Program-made: the position numbers and the translations under genes
Assembly (NCBI RefSeq): GCF_000241525.1
Contig: NZ_AHIL01000049.1
Location: 124,001-188,000, forward strand
Reading direction: 5' to 3'
Length of the DNA: 64,000 nt
From: Comamonas testosteroni ATCC 11996
Lineage (GTDB): Bacteria > Pseudomonadota > Gammaproteobacteria > Burkholderiales > Burkholderiaceae_C
The notes under the pieces: generated by a model
What the model was told of the DNA's origin: nothing
The model's database searches: none
What the model saw: the letters and a program-made list of their open reading frames with translations, nothing else
Shown here: positions 33,522 through 43,687 of the stretch, one piece after another
Position numbering within the stretch: position 1 is the stretch's first letter
Layout: each line of letters begins with the position of its first letter

Positions 33522-35279
33522 TTAGGCGCTCAGCGCTGCATGCAGGGCCATGCGCAGATCGGTGATACGGTTGAGTTGCTCGAGCACGCGCTCGTCATCC
33601 CAGGGGCGCAGGCGGGCGCGCTCCAGCCGCGCCTGTTGTTCGGGCGTCAGACTGCTTTGCGCAGCCACTGCGGCGACCTCTTCGGTCGCATCGGCCACCT
33701 TGGATACCAACTTTTGCCAGAGCCCGGCCAGCCCTGACGGGGCTACTGCTTCGGGCTGCTGCTGCGGCACGGCAAGTTCCTCAGCCTGTGCAGGCTGACG
33801 CCAGAGCCACACAAAGCGCGGCAGAACGGCCGGATGCAGCCGGCGCGCGCAGGCCAGCACGGCCTGGTCGGCCTGCCAGCTATGCCAGCTGCCTGTAGCC
33901 TGCTTGCCGCCCAGCGCCTTGTCCAGAGCGTCCATCAGTTGCTCCGACATGGATTGAGAAAACACGCCAACCACCGGCATGCTGCTCTCGATGGTGTTGA
34001 TGCGGTCCACCAAGCTGCCCTTGACCTGTTGCAACTGCGTCTGCCACAGCGCCTCGCGCCCCTGCTGGCTCAGCCGGTCCAGCAGGGCCGACAGCAACGC
34101 CTGGGCTCGTGAATCGCGCTCCATGGTCTGCAGCAGCGCAATCCAGCGCACATCGGGCTGATCGCGCAGTGCCGCCAGCCAACCCTGGCGCAAAGCGGTC
34201 TTCCAGTCGCTGCGGCGGCTCCAGTCCCAGAGCTGCTCGGGCGTCATCTCCAGGGTCTGCAGCCAGAAATCGATGGGCGCAAGCTCCACCATCTGCTGCA
34301 GCCACCAGGCTTTCACGCCCTTGATATAGGCCGGCGGCTGCAGCGCAATGCCGTCGCGCTCCCAGTCCTTGCTGCCCTCCTCGGGCGGCTCGATCTGCCA
34401 TTCCCCCTTGGCATTGCGGCTCAGCATGGACTGCAGCCAGCCCATGATGCGCAAGCTGTGCGCGCTTTGCGGCAGGCGCGAGAGCAGGCGGGCCGCGTTC
34501 TCACGCACCTCCTTGCTACGATCGGTCAGCAGCTTTTCCAGCAGCGGCTCGTCCGCCATCGACAGCCCCACGCCCAGGGCCAGCACCATTGGCGCACGCT
34601 CCTTGGCATTGAGCTCCTTCAAGCTGGCTTCCAGTCTGGCGCGGGCCTGGTCGGCATCCGTCTCACGCTCGCTGTGCAGCAGCGCCACGCGCTGCTCGAT
34701 GGAGCCCTCCTGCCAGATCACCTCGGCATTGGCTGTCTCCTGCACACCGCTGGCATAGCTCCATTGCGGGTTGAGCCCTGCCAGCCAGCGTCCTCGCTCG
34801 CCCAGCACCGGCGTCAGCCAGGTACGCAGCTCCACCGAACGGCGGCCTTCGTTCAAAGCCTCGACCAGGAGCGCATAAGGCAAGCGCTGTCCAGCCTGAT
34901 CGAGGGCATGGAACATGGGAGCCAGCATGTTCTCGGGCCCATGCTGCAGCACATCACGCATCAGGCCATGCAGGCGCTCATCCTCGGGCGCACGGCGAGA
35001 CTCGTCGGCAGGCAATGCCGGAGAGCTCAAAGGTGCGCCGAGCCTGACCTGCGCACCGGGTTGCCAACCCGCCCGCTCCAGGACGGCTGCGACAGCGCTG
35101 GCTCTGAGCACTTGTGCAGCCGTTGATGCCGCCGGCTGCAGCCAGGCAGCTTGCATGGCTTGCAAACCGGGGCTGGCTGCGGCATCGACCTGCGCGGTCA
35201 ACACCGCAGGCACGGCCAGCCTGTCCGAGCCGACCAGACTGGACTGCTGCAGTGCAGCCCACAAATTGGCGCTGCTCAT
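33522..35279 (-). CDS. DUF5691 family protein, MoxR-VWA operon
   Basis: A 585-residue protein when started at ATG 35279 (AAGGAG upstream), overlapping the SWIM gene stop in an ATGA arrangement. The frame is open to 35387 without support. The middle part (about residues 190-300) consists of helical HEAT-like repeats, e.g. EPLLEKLLTDRSKEVRENAARLLSRLP, suggesting a scaffold. The C-terminus ends with RLRPWDDERVLEQLNRITDLR. I recognise the DUF5691 type from context and these segments; its biochemical role is unknown. It probably binds another component of the five-gene system. Confidence 0.8.
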   Translation of the reverse strand: MSSANLWAALQQSSLVGSDRLAVPAVLTAQVDAAASPGLQAMQAAWLQPAASTAAQVLRASAVAAVLERAGWQPGAQVRLGAPLSSPALPADESRRAPEDERLHGLMRDVLQHGPENMLAPMFHALDQAGQRLPYALLVEALNEGRRSVELRTWLTPVLGERGRWLAGLNPQWSYASGVQETANAEVIWQEGSIEQRVALLHSERETDADQARARLEASLKELNAKERAPMVLALGVGLSMADEPLLEKLLTDRSKEVRENAARLLSRLPQSAHSLRIMGWLQSMLSRNAKGEWQIEPPEEGSKDWERDGIALQPPAYIKGVKAWWLQQMVELAPIDFWLQTLEMTPEQLWDWSRRSDWKTALRQGWLAALRDQPDVRWIALLQTMERDSRAQALLSALLDRLSQQGREALWQTQLQQVKGSLVDRINTIESSMPVVGVFSQSMSEQLMDALDKALGGKQATGSWHSWQADQAVLACARRLHPAVLPRFVWLWRQPAQAEELAVPQQQPEAVAPSGLAGLWQKLVSKVADATEEVAAVAAQSSLTPEQQARLERARLRPWDDERVLEQLNRITDLRMALHAALSA

Positions 35280-36691
35280 CGCATCTCTCCTTGGTTCTGC
35301 CAGATGGGGGATAAGGCCTGGCTGTGAGCATCCTGCTGCCAGGCGCTGAGCAAGCGCCAGCGCCCCAGTTGCGGCCCACACTCCCACTCACCAAACAGGG
35401 CCAGAGGCGTGCCGCCGCTCAGCGCCAGCAGCCGCCAGGCTTCGTCATCGGCAATCACCGCAGGCACGGGCGCCGCCTGACTCTGTCCTGTGGGCCAGCT
35501 CACCAGCCATTGCCCCTCCACATACAGCAGTTGGGCATTCGCGCACCACAGCGGCTGCACCGGCTGCAGCGCATTGGCGGCAATGCGCTCGCCCAGTTGC
35601 TGCAACGGCTCACCCAAAGCCTTGACCGTCAGGGCCGCAGCATCGCAGCTGTCGAGTGCTTCAACCCCATTGACCGCGACCGCGCGCAGGCTGGCCCTGC
35701 CAGGGTAGAAGCTCAAGGCTGTGCGATAAGCGCCTCCGCTCACCCAGGCAGTCTCGAACCCGCGCCCACCCTGGGCATAGTCCAGCATCAGGGCGGCGCG
35801 GCCGGTATTGAGGCCCTGCAACCAGACGCGGCGCTCCAGCAGGCGACCCTCGCGCTCGATCAGGCGCTGACCCAGCACCCGCCAATCGTCGCTGATGGTT
35901 TCACCACGGGCCTGTACTTCGGCCTTGTCCATGGGCCAGCCCAGGGCAGCCATGACGTCAGCCTTCACCTCCGGGCTCAGCGAGTCACGCCGCTGCACCG
36001 CGTCCAGCAGCAGCTGCCAATGGCCAAGCTGCACCAGCAGGTCACGCGGCCAGGTCGGATGGCTGTCCACCAGCTCCCAGGCTTCCCTGATACGCGTGGC
36101 CATGCTCGTGGCCTGTGCATCCACCATGCGTGCAGCCATGGTGTTCCAGTGCTGGCGCGTCTGGCTGTCGCCAGACTGATTGGCCAGGCCGGTGCGCACC
36201 ATGTCCTGCATCCATAGCGACAGCTCCTGCATGCCGCCAGCAACCTTGTCCCAACGCTTGTCCTCGCGCTTGGCCTGCTGTCTTGCCAGAGCCTCCTGAT
36301 CCGCAACTGGCGCAGCGGCAATGGCGGCCGCCTTGGCCTCTTTCTGCTCGGCTTTTTGCAGACGACCACCCAGCCAGTTGCTGACCCATTCCGGGGGCTC
36401 GCCGCCCTCTGGCACCTGGCCACCTGCACGCAGCAGCATCAGCGCCAGCCCGTGTTTGCAGGGGAACTTGCGGCTGGGGCAGGAGCACTTGAAGGCCGGC
36501 CCGCTCAGATCGACCTGAGTCTGATACGGCTTGCTGCCGCTGCCCTGGCATTCCCCCCAGACCGCAGCATCATTGCTGCCTGTGTTCGGCCATTTGCTCA
36601 GGGACTGCAGTCCCTTGGCCGCCTTGGACGACGCAGCGTCCGGCGACAGCGCCAAAACTTCCGCTTCCGTTGCTAATACACGCGACACCAA
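35276..36691 (-). CDS. SWIM zinc finger domain protein (YehQ-like), first gene of MoxR-VWA operon
   Basis: A 471-residue protein. The SWIM motif CxCx6CxH is complete: Cys 69, Cys 71, Cys 78 and His 80 in FKCSCPSRKFPCKHGLAL. SWIM fingers bind DNA or proteins. The rest is helical with many Trp and Gln and no recognised domain; a charged segment around KAEQKEAKAAAIAA follows the finger. The annotated start is TTG 36691; GTG 36688 is three bases later with GGGAG six bases upstream and may be the true start. It heads the operon and overlaps DUF5691 by four bases. Confidence 0.85.
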   Translation of the reverse strand: MVSRVLATEAEVLALSPDAASSKAAKGLQSLSKWPNTGSNDAAVWGECQGSGSKPYQTQVDLSGPAFKCSCPSRKFPCKHGLALMLLRAGGQVPEGGEPPEWVSNWLGGRLQKAEQKEAKAAAIAAAPVADQEALARQQAKREDKRWDKVAGGMQELSLWMQDMVRTGLANQSGDSQTRQHWNTMAARMVDAQATSMATRIREAWELVDSHPTWPRDLLVQLGHWQLLLDAVQRRDSLSPEVKADVMAALGWPMDKAEVQARGETISDDWRVLGQRLIEREGRLLERRVWLQGLNTGRAALMLDYAQGGRGFETAWVSGGAYRTALSFYPGRASLRAVAVNGVEALDSCDAAALTVKALGEPLQQLGERIAANALQPVQPLWCANAQLLYVEGQWLVSWPTGQSQAAPVPAVIADDEAWRLLALSGGTPLALFGEWECGPQLGRWRLLSAWQQDAHSQALSPIWQNQGEMR

Positions 36692-37245
36692 TGTCTCCCG
36701 TCCCGAATCGACGCAATATCTTGATAGTTCGAGGCGCTAACGCACCAAGGGCGAGTGCAAGACCACCCTCGGAAAACCTCGTCCGCACTTTGCTGAAACA
36801 GTGCATTCAGCGCGGCAAAAACTGTGGTTTGACCGACCGCGCAAACTGTTGCGCGTAATGCGTCAGCCTATCATCGCCATGGCACTGTGCCGATGAAAAC
36901 GTGCAAAAAATCAGAACGCAGAGAAGCCAGGTGACATGCATCAACCGACTTCCTCGCCAAGCTACGGCGCTGCTGTTCCCGGCAATCATTCAGTCCGCCG
37001 ATGCTGCTGCAGATGCAAGTGCCGACTCCGCCGCAGCCAAGCCACGACCTCCCTGCTACTTTTGCTTACCAATGGCTCAGCCCGGCTTCGGTGCTCATAC
37101 CGCGCAAGCTGCCCGCAACTGCACCTTGCTACCTATCCGGCTGTCAAACTGCTACCGTGGGTCTGAATGCTCTGGGTCAAATCGACCAGGACACTTGCGT
37201 CGCCATACACGCCCAGTGTCACAGCCTTGGAAGCCGGTTCTGGGT
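36692..37245. other. Intergenic stretch without recognisable gene
   Basis: About 550 bp between the SWIM gene start and the XRE gene stop. The first part must hold the promoter of the five-gene operon, but no clear -35/-10 pair is seen. No ORF here has a convincing start or composition. Confidence 0.6.
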
Positions 37246-37593
37246 CTAAGAACTGGCCACTGACGATGCTTCGGCTGGCAAGCTTGCTGCCAACAAAATA
37301 GAGGACTGCAAGAGATTCTGTCTGGCGGCCAACGAACAGCGTCGAAAGTTCTCCAGCAAGAGCTGTTCGCTGGCATCCCCCGCAGGCAGATCTGACTGGC
37401 GCCGGCCGGTCAGCACAAACAGCACATCAACACCTGCTGCGGCAACCGCAACAAGGTAATCGCTATCCGGCTTTCGTTCGTCTTTCTCGTAGAGCAGCTG
37501 CGCCTGTTTGCGCACACCGCCAAGTTGGCCAAACCCTTCCTGGTTCAAGCCAAGGCGTTCTCGTTCCTCACGCAAACGCGCACCAATACCCAT
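37246..37593 (-). CDS. XRE-family helix-turn-helix transcriptional regulator
   Basis: A 115-residue protein starting MGIGARLREERERLGLNQEGF, the first helices of a phage-repressor-like HTH, followed by GGVRKQAQLLYEKDERKPDSDYL (recognition helix and wing) and AGVDVLFVLTGRR, typical of short XRE regulators found in Burkholderiales. The C-terminal 40 residues are helical. The ATG at 37593 lies 15 bp from a strong divergent promoter with a perfect palindrome (37609-37636), which it probably represses. Confidence 0.85.
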   Translation of the reverse strand: MGIGARLREERERLGLNQEGFGQLGGVRKQAQLLYEKDERKPDSDYLVAVAAAGVDVLFVLTGRRQSDLPAGDASEQLLLENFRRCSLAARQNLLQSSILLAASLPAEASSVASS

Positions 37594-37608
37594 ATGAGCA
37601 ACTCAATA

Positions 37609-37636
37609 TTGACAAATATACGCATTTGCGTACTAT
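37609..37636 (+). promoter_or_regulatory. Sigma70 promoter with embedded palindromic operator, divergent from the XRE gene
   Basis: TTGACA at 37609-37614 and TACTAT at 37631-37636, spaced 16 bases, form a good sigma70 promoter. The perfect palindrome TACGCATTTGCGTA (37619-37632) sits between and over the -10. The promoter points rightward, away from the XRE gene. Nearby TATATT on the other strand could serve the XRE gene itself. Confidence 0.7.
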
Positions 37637-38096
37637 TGCCATACCAAAGCCAAGCTAGTGCCGCTTCACAACACTGCACTAGAGGCAAAAAAGCAGCAGC
37701 CCTTTGCACAGAGCTACTACACCTATTCACATCAATCGATAGATTCTGACATGAAGCAGCCACACCCCTAAGCACAGGCCCGCACATGACTTGAGAGCCA
37801 AGGCCTACGGTCGCCCAATGGACACGAAACAGTCCAGATAGCTGCTGTCCTATCAACAGCCGGTGCAGTGTTGGCAACGGATCTTGCCTGCTACGACAAC
37901 AGGCACTCAACGAATGTGTTCTGTAGCGCTCGACAATTTCAGCCTTTGTCTGAATCCGGCGTTTACCGACTTGATGCTGTCAAAGCATCAGCTATTCATG
38001 CATGACTGTCGCGGGCAAATCGGCGCAGCTGAAAGCATGCGCTATTCAACACCAACGCCAGGACCTGCAGATCAGGCCCGACTGGAGTTTTGAGTC
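37637..38096. other. Region downstream of the orphan promoter, no gene recognised
   Basis: About 460 bp that the strong promoter at 37609 should transcribe, yet no ORF with a good start is present; the longest apparent frames are shadows with unlikely composition. It may hold an untranslated RNA or be the scar of a lost gene. Confidence 0.5.
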
Positions 38097-38363
38097 ATGA
38101 GCCAGAACATTTTCGATCAGCGTGCCGATGGCAAGGCTTCTGTGGCAGCAGCTTCGTTGGTGCCGGCAATCGTGCCGCAGGCCCAGATTGCCTGCCTCGA
38201 AGCGCAGTTGATCGGCTATGCGTTGAGTCACCATGTGCCGGACATGCGGCGAGGCTTCGATATCCTTACCAGCTATGGCCGCTGGCATGCAGATGCGAAG
38301 CCAGCCACGCAGATGGCCGAGTTGATGCGCCAGCATCTGATGCAGCAACTGGAGACGATCTAG
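38097..38363 (+). CDS. Hypothetical protein
   Basis: An 88-residue protein with no recognised family. GGAG lies ten bases before the ATG. The sequence is soluble, with an Ala-rich N-terminus (ASVAAASLVPAIVPQAQ) and a helical C-terminus (MAELMRQHLMQQLE). It is convergent with purL, sharing the terminator at 38441-38471. Real coding is likely but not certain. Confidence 0.5.
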   Translation: MSQNIFDQRADGKASVAAASLVPAIVPQAQIACLEAQLIGYALSHHVPDMRRGFDILTSYGRWHADAKPATQMAELMRQHLMQQLETI

Positions 38364-38440
38364 GCCTGCGCTTCCAACAGGACGCGGAAAGCAGTTCACC
38401 TGATCCTTGAAGTCGGCCTCCGTGCAGACCATTAACCATG

Positions 38441-38471
38441 AAAAAAGGCTCTGCAGAATGCAGAGCCTTTT
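38441..38471. terminator. Bidirectional terminator between purL and the 38097 gene
   Basis: The stem AGGCTCTGC/GCAGAGCCT (38446-38454 with 38460-38468) has a five-base loop, an A-run before and a T-run after, so it can act in both directions. Confidence 0.85.
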
Positions 38472-38495
38472 GATTGCGCTAGCAGTGCCAGGGGA

Positions 38496-41400
38496 TCAAC
38501 CCAACCACTTGCGGGCGTTGCGCCAGACGCGCATCCAGGGACTGAATTCAGACTTATCGCCCGAAGTCCAGCTCATCTGCACATTGCGGAACACGCGCTC
38601 GGGGTGAGGCATCATCGCGGTGAAACGCCCATCGGCCGTGGTCACAGCTGTCAAACCACCAGCCGAGCCATTGGGGTTGAACGGATACTGTTCGGTAGGC
38701 TGGCCGTGGTTGTCCACATAGCGCATGGACTTGACCGCCTGCTGGGCATTGCCACGGAACTGGAAGTTGGCAAAGCCCTCGCCATGCGCCACGGCGATGG
38801 GCAGACGGGAGCCGGCCATGCCTTGCAGGAACAGGCTGGGCGACTCCAGCACTTCCACCATGCTCAGACGCGCCTCGAAGCGGTTGCTCTGGTTTTGCGT
38901 GAAGCGCGGCCAGTCCTGCGCACCGGGGATGATGTCGGCCAGTTCGGCGAACATCTGGCAGCCGTTGCAAACGCCCAGGCCGAAAGTGTCGGTACGACCG
39001 AAGAAGGCCTGGAACTGCTCGGACAGACGGTCGTTGAAGGTGATGGAGCGTGCCCAGCCAATGCCCGCACCCAGGGTGTCGCCGTAGCTGAAGCCGCCAC
39101 AGGCCACCACACCGGCGAAGTCCTTGAGCTGCGCACGGCCGGACTGCAGGTCGCTCATGTGCACGTCCACCGCATCAAAGCCGGCTTCGGTGAAAGCGTA
39201 GGCCATTTCCACATGGGAGTTCACGCCCTGCTCGCGCAGCACCGCCACGCGAGGCTTGGCAGCCACGTTGATGAAGGGCGCTGCCACGTTCTCCTTGGGA
39301 TCGAACGTCAGATGCACGTGCATGCCGGGGTCGGTGGGTTCGCCCGCCACAGCATGCTCGCTGTCGGCGCACACGGGGTTGTCGCGCTGCTGGGTGATCT
39401 TCCAGCTCACGGCATCCCAGACCTGGTGCAGATCGGACAGGGTTGCGCCGAATACCTTGTTCGCATCGCGCCACACCTGCAGCTCGCCCTTGCCGGCGTC
39501 CACAGGGGACGAAGCAGGACGGGTCTTGCCGATGACATGGCTGCACTGGATCAGGCCATGTTCGCGCAGCACCTGCAGCACTTCGGCACGGTCCTCGGTC
39601 CTGATCTGCAGCACGGCGCCCAGTTCTTCGTTGAACAGCGCGCGCAAGGTCAGGTCTTCGCGACGGCCGGAGACCTGCTTGCCCCAGTTCTTGCCTTCGC
39701 CGCTGTCCATGCGGCTGTCGGAGATGCCATCACCTTCGGTGATCAGCATGTCCACATTCAAGGCCACGCCCACATGGCCGGCAAAGGCCATTTCGGCGGC
39801 CGTGGCCAGCAGGCCGCCGTCGCCCTTGTCGTGGTAGGCCAGGATCAGTCCCTTGGCACGCAGCGCATTCACTGCATCCACCATGGCGATCAGATCCTTG
39901 GGCTCATCCAGATCCGGCACTTCGTTGCCCGACTGATTGAGCACCTGACCGATGATGGAGCCGCCCATGCGCATCTTGCCACGGCCCAGGTCGATCAGCA
40001 CCAGGGTGCTATCTTCCACCTCGGCGTCGAGCTGGGGCGTGAGCGTGGTGCGCACATCGTCGATGGCGGCAAAGCCGGTGATGATCAGGCTCACAGGCGA
40101 GGTGACCTTCTTTGTCTGGCCGTTCTCACTCCACTGCGTGCGCATGGACAGGGAGTCCTTGCCCACGGGAATCGAGATGTTCAGCGCGGGGCACAGCTCC
40201 ATGCCCACGGCCTTGACGGTGGCGTACAGCGCAGCGTCTTCGCCGGCTTCGCCGCAGGCGGCCATCCAGTTGGCCGACATCTTCACCTTGGACAGCTCGA
40301 TGGGGGCGGCCAGCATATTGGTGATGGCTTCGGCCACGGCCATGCGACCCGAGGCGGGCGCGTTGATGGCGGCCAGCGGTGTGCGCTCGCCCATGGCCAT
40401 GGCTTCACCCTTGAAGCCCTTGTAGTCGGCCAGGGTCACGGCCACGTCAGCCACCGGCACCTGCCAGGGACCGACCATCTGGTCGCGATGGGTCAGGCCA
40501 CCGACGGCGCGGTCGCCGATGGTGATCAGGAAGCGCTTGGAAGCCACCGTGGGGTGGGCCAGCACTTCGATCACGGCCTTTTCCAGCGGCACACCGGTCA
40601 GGTCCATGGCGGGCAGCTCGCGCTCCACGCTGGTCACATCCTTGTGCACCTTGGGTGGCTTGCCCAGCAGCACGTTCATGGGCATGTCCACGGGGAACTT
40701 CTGGTCGCCGGACTCGACCGCCGTGTCCTCCAGCACCAGCTGGCGCTCTTCGGTAGCCGTGCCGATGACGGCAAACGGGCAGCGCTCGCGTTCGCAGAAG
40801 GCCGTGAACTGCTCCAGCGATTCCGGAGCAATGGCCAGCACGTAACGCTCCTGCGATTCGTTGGACCAGATTTCCTTGGGCGACAGGCCGGACTCTTCGA
40901 GCTTGACGGCTCGCAGGTCAAAGCGTGCACCGCGCCCGGCATCGTTGGTCAGCTCGGGGAAGGCATTGGAGATACCACCGGCACCCACGTCGTGGATGGC
41001 CAGGATGGGGTTGCCAGCGCCCTGCTGCCAGCAATGGTTGATGACTTCCTGAGCACGGCGCTCGATCTCGGGATTGCCACGCTGCACCGAGTCAAAGTCC
41101 AGTTCCGCGGCATTGGTGCCCGAAGCCATGGAGCTTGCCGCACCGCCGCCCATGCCGATGCGCATGCCGGGGCCGCCCAGCTGGATCAGCAGCGTGCCCG
41201 CCGGGAACTCGATCTTCTTGGTCAGCTCGGAATCGATCACGCCCAGGCCGCCGGCGATCATGATGGGCTTGTGGTAGCCGCGGGTGATGTCGCCGACCTG
41301 CAGCTCGTATTCGCGGAAATAGCCGGTCAGATTGGGACGACCGAACTCGTTGTTGAACGCCGCGCCGCCCAGAGGGCCTTCGATCATGATCTGCAGCGGG

Positions 41401-42506
41401 CTGGCGATATGTTCGGGCTTGCCCACTTCGCTGCCCCAGAGCTTGGAGACGGTGAAGCCAGTCAGGCCAGCCTTGGGCTTGGAGCCACGGCCGGTTGCGC
41501 CTTCGTCACGGATTTCGCCGCCGTTGCCGGTCGATGCTCCGGGGAAGGGCGAAATCGCCGTGGGGTGGTTATGTGTTTCCACCTTCATCAGCACATGGTT
41601 GGTAGCCGCCTGCTTCTTATAGCTGGGGGCGCTGATTGCATCTGCCTTGGCATCAAACTTGGCGACAAATCGCTCGACCTCATGGCCTTCCATGATGGAA
41701 GCGTTGTCGGCATAGGCCACCACAGTGTGCTGGGGCGAGACCGCTTCGGTGTTGCGGATCATGCCGAACAGCGATTTTTCCTGCTCTACGCCGTCGATGG
41801 TGAACTTGGCGTTGAAGATCTTGTGGCGGCAGTGCTCGGAGTTGGCCTGCGCGAACATCATCAGCTCCACGTCCGTGGGATTGCGCTTGAGGTCGTTGAA
41901 AGCGTTGACCAGATATTCGATCTCGTCTTCGGCCAGGGCCAGGCCCCATTGCTTGTTTGCGGCTTCCAGCGCTGCGCGGCCGCCGCCCAGCACATCCACA
42001 AACTCCATGGGTTGTGCCGCCAGGGTGGTGAACAGTTGCTCGGCCTCTGCGCGTGTCGCAAACACGGACTCGGTCATGCGGTCGTGCAGCAAAGCGGCGA
42101 CCTGAGCGGTCTGCTCTGTAGACAGCTCGGGCTTACCGCCCAGCAGGCCGGACTTCATGTCCACGCGATACTCGGTCATGCGTTCCACACGGAACACATT
42201 CAGGCCGCAGTTACGGGCGATATCGGTGGCCTTGGAGGCCCAGGGAGAGATAGTGCCCAGGCGGGGTGTGACGATGAAGGCCAGGCCTTCAGCATTGCCC
42301 GTATAGGGGTCACCATAAGTCAAGAGCGCCGACAGGCGCTCTTGCAATGCGGACGCAACTGCGCCCTCGGTGGCTACCAGGTGCACAAAGCGTGCAGATA
42401 CGCCGGTGATCTTGGGGTGGATGGCGACCAGATCGGTCAGAAGCTGTTGGGCGCGGAACGAGCTCAGGGCGTTTCCACCCTCAAACTGTGTCAGATGCAA
42501 TGTCAC
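38496..42506 (-). CDS. purL: Phosphoribosylformylglycinamidine synthase
   Basis: A 1336-residue, single-chain FGAM synthase, the proteobacterial long form. It contains the N-terminal PurS-like part, the AIR-synthase-like halves (e.g. [51 protein letters not shown]) and a C-terminal glutaminase domain with the nucleophile Cys in [16 protein letters not shown] and an NPNGS...MPHPERV end. It converts FGAR, glutamine and ATP to FGAM in purine synthesis. The start is GTG at 42506. It is monocistronic and divergent from map. Confidence 0.97.
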   Translation of the reverse strand: MTLHLTQFEGGNALSSFRAQQLLTDLVAIHPKITGVSARFVHLVATEGAVASALQERLSALLTYGDPYTGNAEGLAFIVTPRLGTISPWASKATDIARNCGLNVFRVERMTEYRVDMKSGLLGGKPELSTEQTAQVAALLHDRMTESVFATRAEAEQLFTTLAAQPMEFVDVLGGGRAALEAANKQWGLALAEDEIEYLVNAFNDLKRNPTDVELMMFAQANSEHCRHKIFNAKFTIDGVEQEKSLFGMIRNTEAVSPQHTVVAYADNASIMEGHEVERFVAKFDAKADAISAPSYKKQAATNHVLMKVETHNHPTAISPFPGASTGNGGEIRDEGATGRGSKPKAGLTGFTVSKLWGSEVGKPEHIASPLQIMIEGPLGGAAFNNEFGRPNLTGYFREYELQVGDITRGYHKPIMIAGGLGVIDSELTKKIEFPAGTLLIQLGGPGMRIGMGGGAASSMASGTNAAELDFDSVQRGNPEIERRAQEVINHCWQQGAGNPILAIHDVGAGGISNAFPELTNDAGRGARFDLRAVKLEESGLSPKEIWSNESQERYVLAIAPESLEQFTAFCERERCPFAVIGTATEERQLVLEDTAVESGDQKFPVDMPMNVLLGKPPKVHKDVTSVERELPAMDLTGVPLEKAVIEVLAHPTVASKRFLITIGDRAVGGLTHRDQMVGPWQVPVADVAVTLADYKGFKGEAMAMGERTPLAAINAPASGRMAVAEAITNMLAAPIELSKVKMSANWMAACGEAGEDAALYATVKAVGMELCPALNISIPVGKDSLSMRTQWSENGQTKKVTSPVSLIITGFAAIDDVRTTLTPQLDAEVEDSTLVLIDLGRGKMRMGGSIIGQVLNQSGNEVPDLDEPKDLIAMVDAVNALRAKGLILAYHDKGDGGLLATAAEMAFAGHVGVALNVDMLITEGDGISDSRMDSGEGKNWGKQVSGRREDLTLRALFNEELGAVLQIRTEDRAEVLQVLREHGLIQCSHVIGKTRPASSPVDAGKGELQVWRDANKVFGATLSDLHQVWDAVSWKITQQRDNPVCADSEHAVAGEPTDPGMHVHLTFDPKENVAAPFINVAAKPRVAVLREQGVNSHVEMAYAFTEAGFDAVDVHMSDLQSGRAQLKDFAGVVACGGFSYGDTLGAGIGWARSITFNDRLSEQFQAFFGRTDTFGLGVCNGCQMFAELADIIPGAQDWPRFTQNQSNRFEARLSMVEVLESPSLFLQGMAGSRLPIAVAHGEGFANFQFRGNAQQAVKSMRYVDNHGQPTEQYPFNPNGSAGGLTAVTTADGRFTAMMPHPERVFRNVQMSWTSGDKSEFSPWMRVWRNARKWLG

Positions 42507-42685
42507 GTGGCGGCCTGTTTATGTGAAGGCTGTTGAAAAGCGTCCTGGTCAATCCCCTGCCTGAGAGGACCTGGCCAAAGCGCTGAATTCGGTGAGCCTC
42601 GGATTTTACCGTGCCTCGGGGTTAGTCCGAATGCTCACACCCACAAGCCCTGCATGTTCAAGCGCGCAATGGGATAATTGCGGCC

Positions 42686-43498
42686 ATGAGCATCACACTG
42701 AAGACCCCCGAAGACATCGAGCGCATGCGCGTTGCAGGCCGCTTTGCTTCGGATGTGCTGGACTACATCACCCCCCACATCAAACCCGGCATCACCACCC
42801 AGCAGATCGACGATCTGTGCGCCAAGCGTATGGCCGAGCAAGGCACCAAGACGGCCTGCCTGGGCTATCAGCCTCCGGGTATGACGCCCTACCCGGCCTA
42901 TGTCTGCACCTCGGTCAACCATGTGGTGTGCCACGGCATCCCCAACGACAAGCCTTTGAAGAAGGGCGATATCGTCAATGTCGACGTGACCATCATCACC
43001 GAAGACGGCTGGTTCGGCGACAACAGCCGCATGTTCATCATTGGCGAAGGCACGATTGCGGCCAAGCGCCTGTCCAGGCTCACGTTCGAAGCCATGTGGA
43101 AGGGCATTGCCCAGGTCAAGCCCGGTGCCACGCTGGGCGATATCGGCCACGCCATCCAGACCTACGCGGAAAGCAACAACCTGTCCGTGGTGCGCGAATA
43201 CTGCGGCCACGGCATCGGCAAGGTGTTCCACGACGAACCCCAGGTGCTGCACTACGGCCGCCCCGGCGAAGGCGTGGTGCTGGAAGAAGGCATGGTCTTC
43301 ACCATCGAACCCATGCTGAATCTGGGCAAGCGCGACATCAAGGCCATGCCCGACGGCTGGACCGTCGTCACCAAGGACCGCAGCCTGACCGCCCAGTGGG
43401 AGCTGATGCTGGCCGTCACCAAGACCGGCTATGACGTGCTGACCTGGTCCGAGGGCTCACCCACTCCGCCTGACTTCATCACGTCCATCCGCACCTGA
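42686..43498 (+). CDS. map: Methionine aminopeptidase, type I
   Basis: A 270-residue enzyme. The metal ligands are visible in VNVDVTIITEDGWFGDNSRMF (two Asp), CGHGIGKVFHDEP (His), FTIEPMLN (Glu) and the final Glu in SLTAQWELM. HxxxC-type His (SVNHVVCHGIPN) is also present. It removes the initiator Met from nascent proteins. A map-glnD order is usual in betaproteobacteria; a terminator separates the two here. Confidence 0.97.
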   Translation: MSITLKTPEDIERMRVAGRFASDVLDYITPHIKPGITTQQIDDLCAKRMAEQGTKTACLGYQPPGMTPYPAYVCTSVNHVVCHGIPNDKPLKKGDIVNVDVTIITEDGWFGDNSRMFIIGEGTIAAKRLSRLTFEAMWKGIAQVKPGATLGDIGHAIQTYAESNNLSVVREYCGHGIGKVFHDEPQVLHYGRPGEGVVLEEGMVFTIEPMLNLGKRDIKAMPDGWTVVTKDRSLTAQWELMLAVTKTGYDVLTWSEGSPTPPDFITSIRT

Positions 43499-43521
43499 GC
43501 GCGCTGCCGCCGCTGACCTGC

Positions 43522-43558
43522 ATGCCGCACCGGCCAAAGCCGGATGCGGCATATTTTT
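43522..43558 (+). terminator. Terminator after map
   Basis: The stem TGCCGCA-CCGGC/GCCGG-A-TGCGGCA (43523-43534 with 43539-43551, one bulged A) is followed by TATTTTTT. Confidence 0.85.
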
Positions 43559-43687
43559 TGCTTGCAGACCTTGTACTGCAAGCGCCATGCGCTCATCTTT
43601 TTGCCATCACAGGCCTCAAGCCCAAGTCAGTTGGGTTAAGGTGACGCTCAAGCACTTGCCCTGTTGAAACGCTTTTTTCTACTGCGC

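Noticed and set aside
38604..42536. Plus-strand open frame of 1310 codons opposite purL
   Set aside because: Remarkably long, but the minus strand is an unmistakable purL; the plus frame has a His/Gly/Gln-rich shadow composition and no domain. Such antisense frames arise from codon bias.
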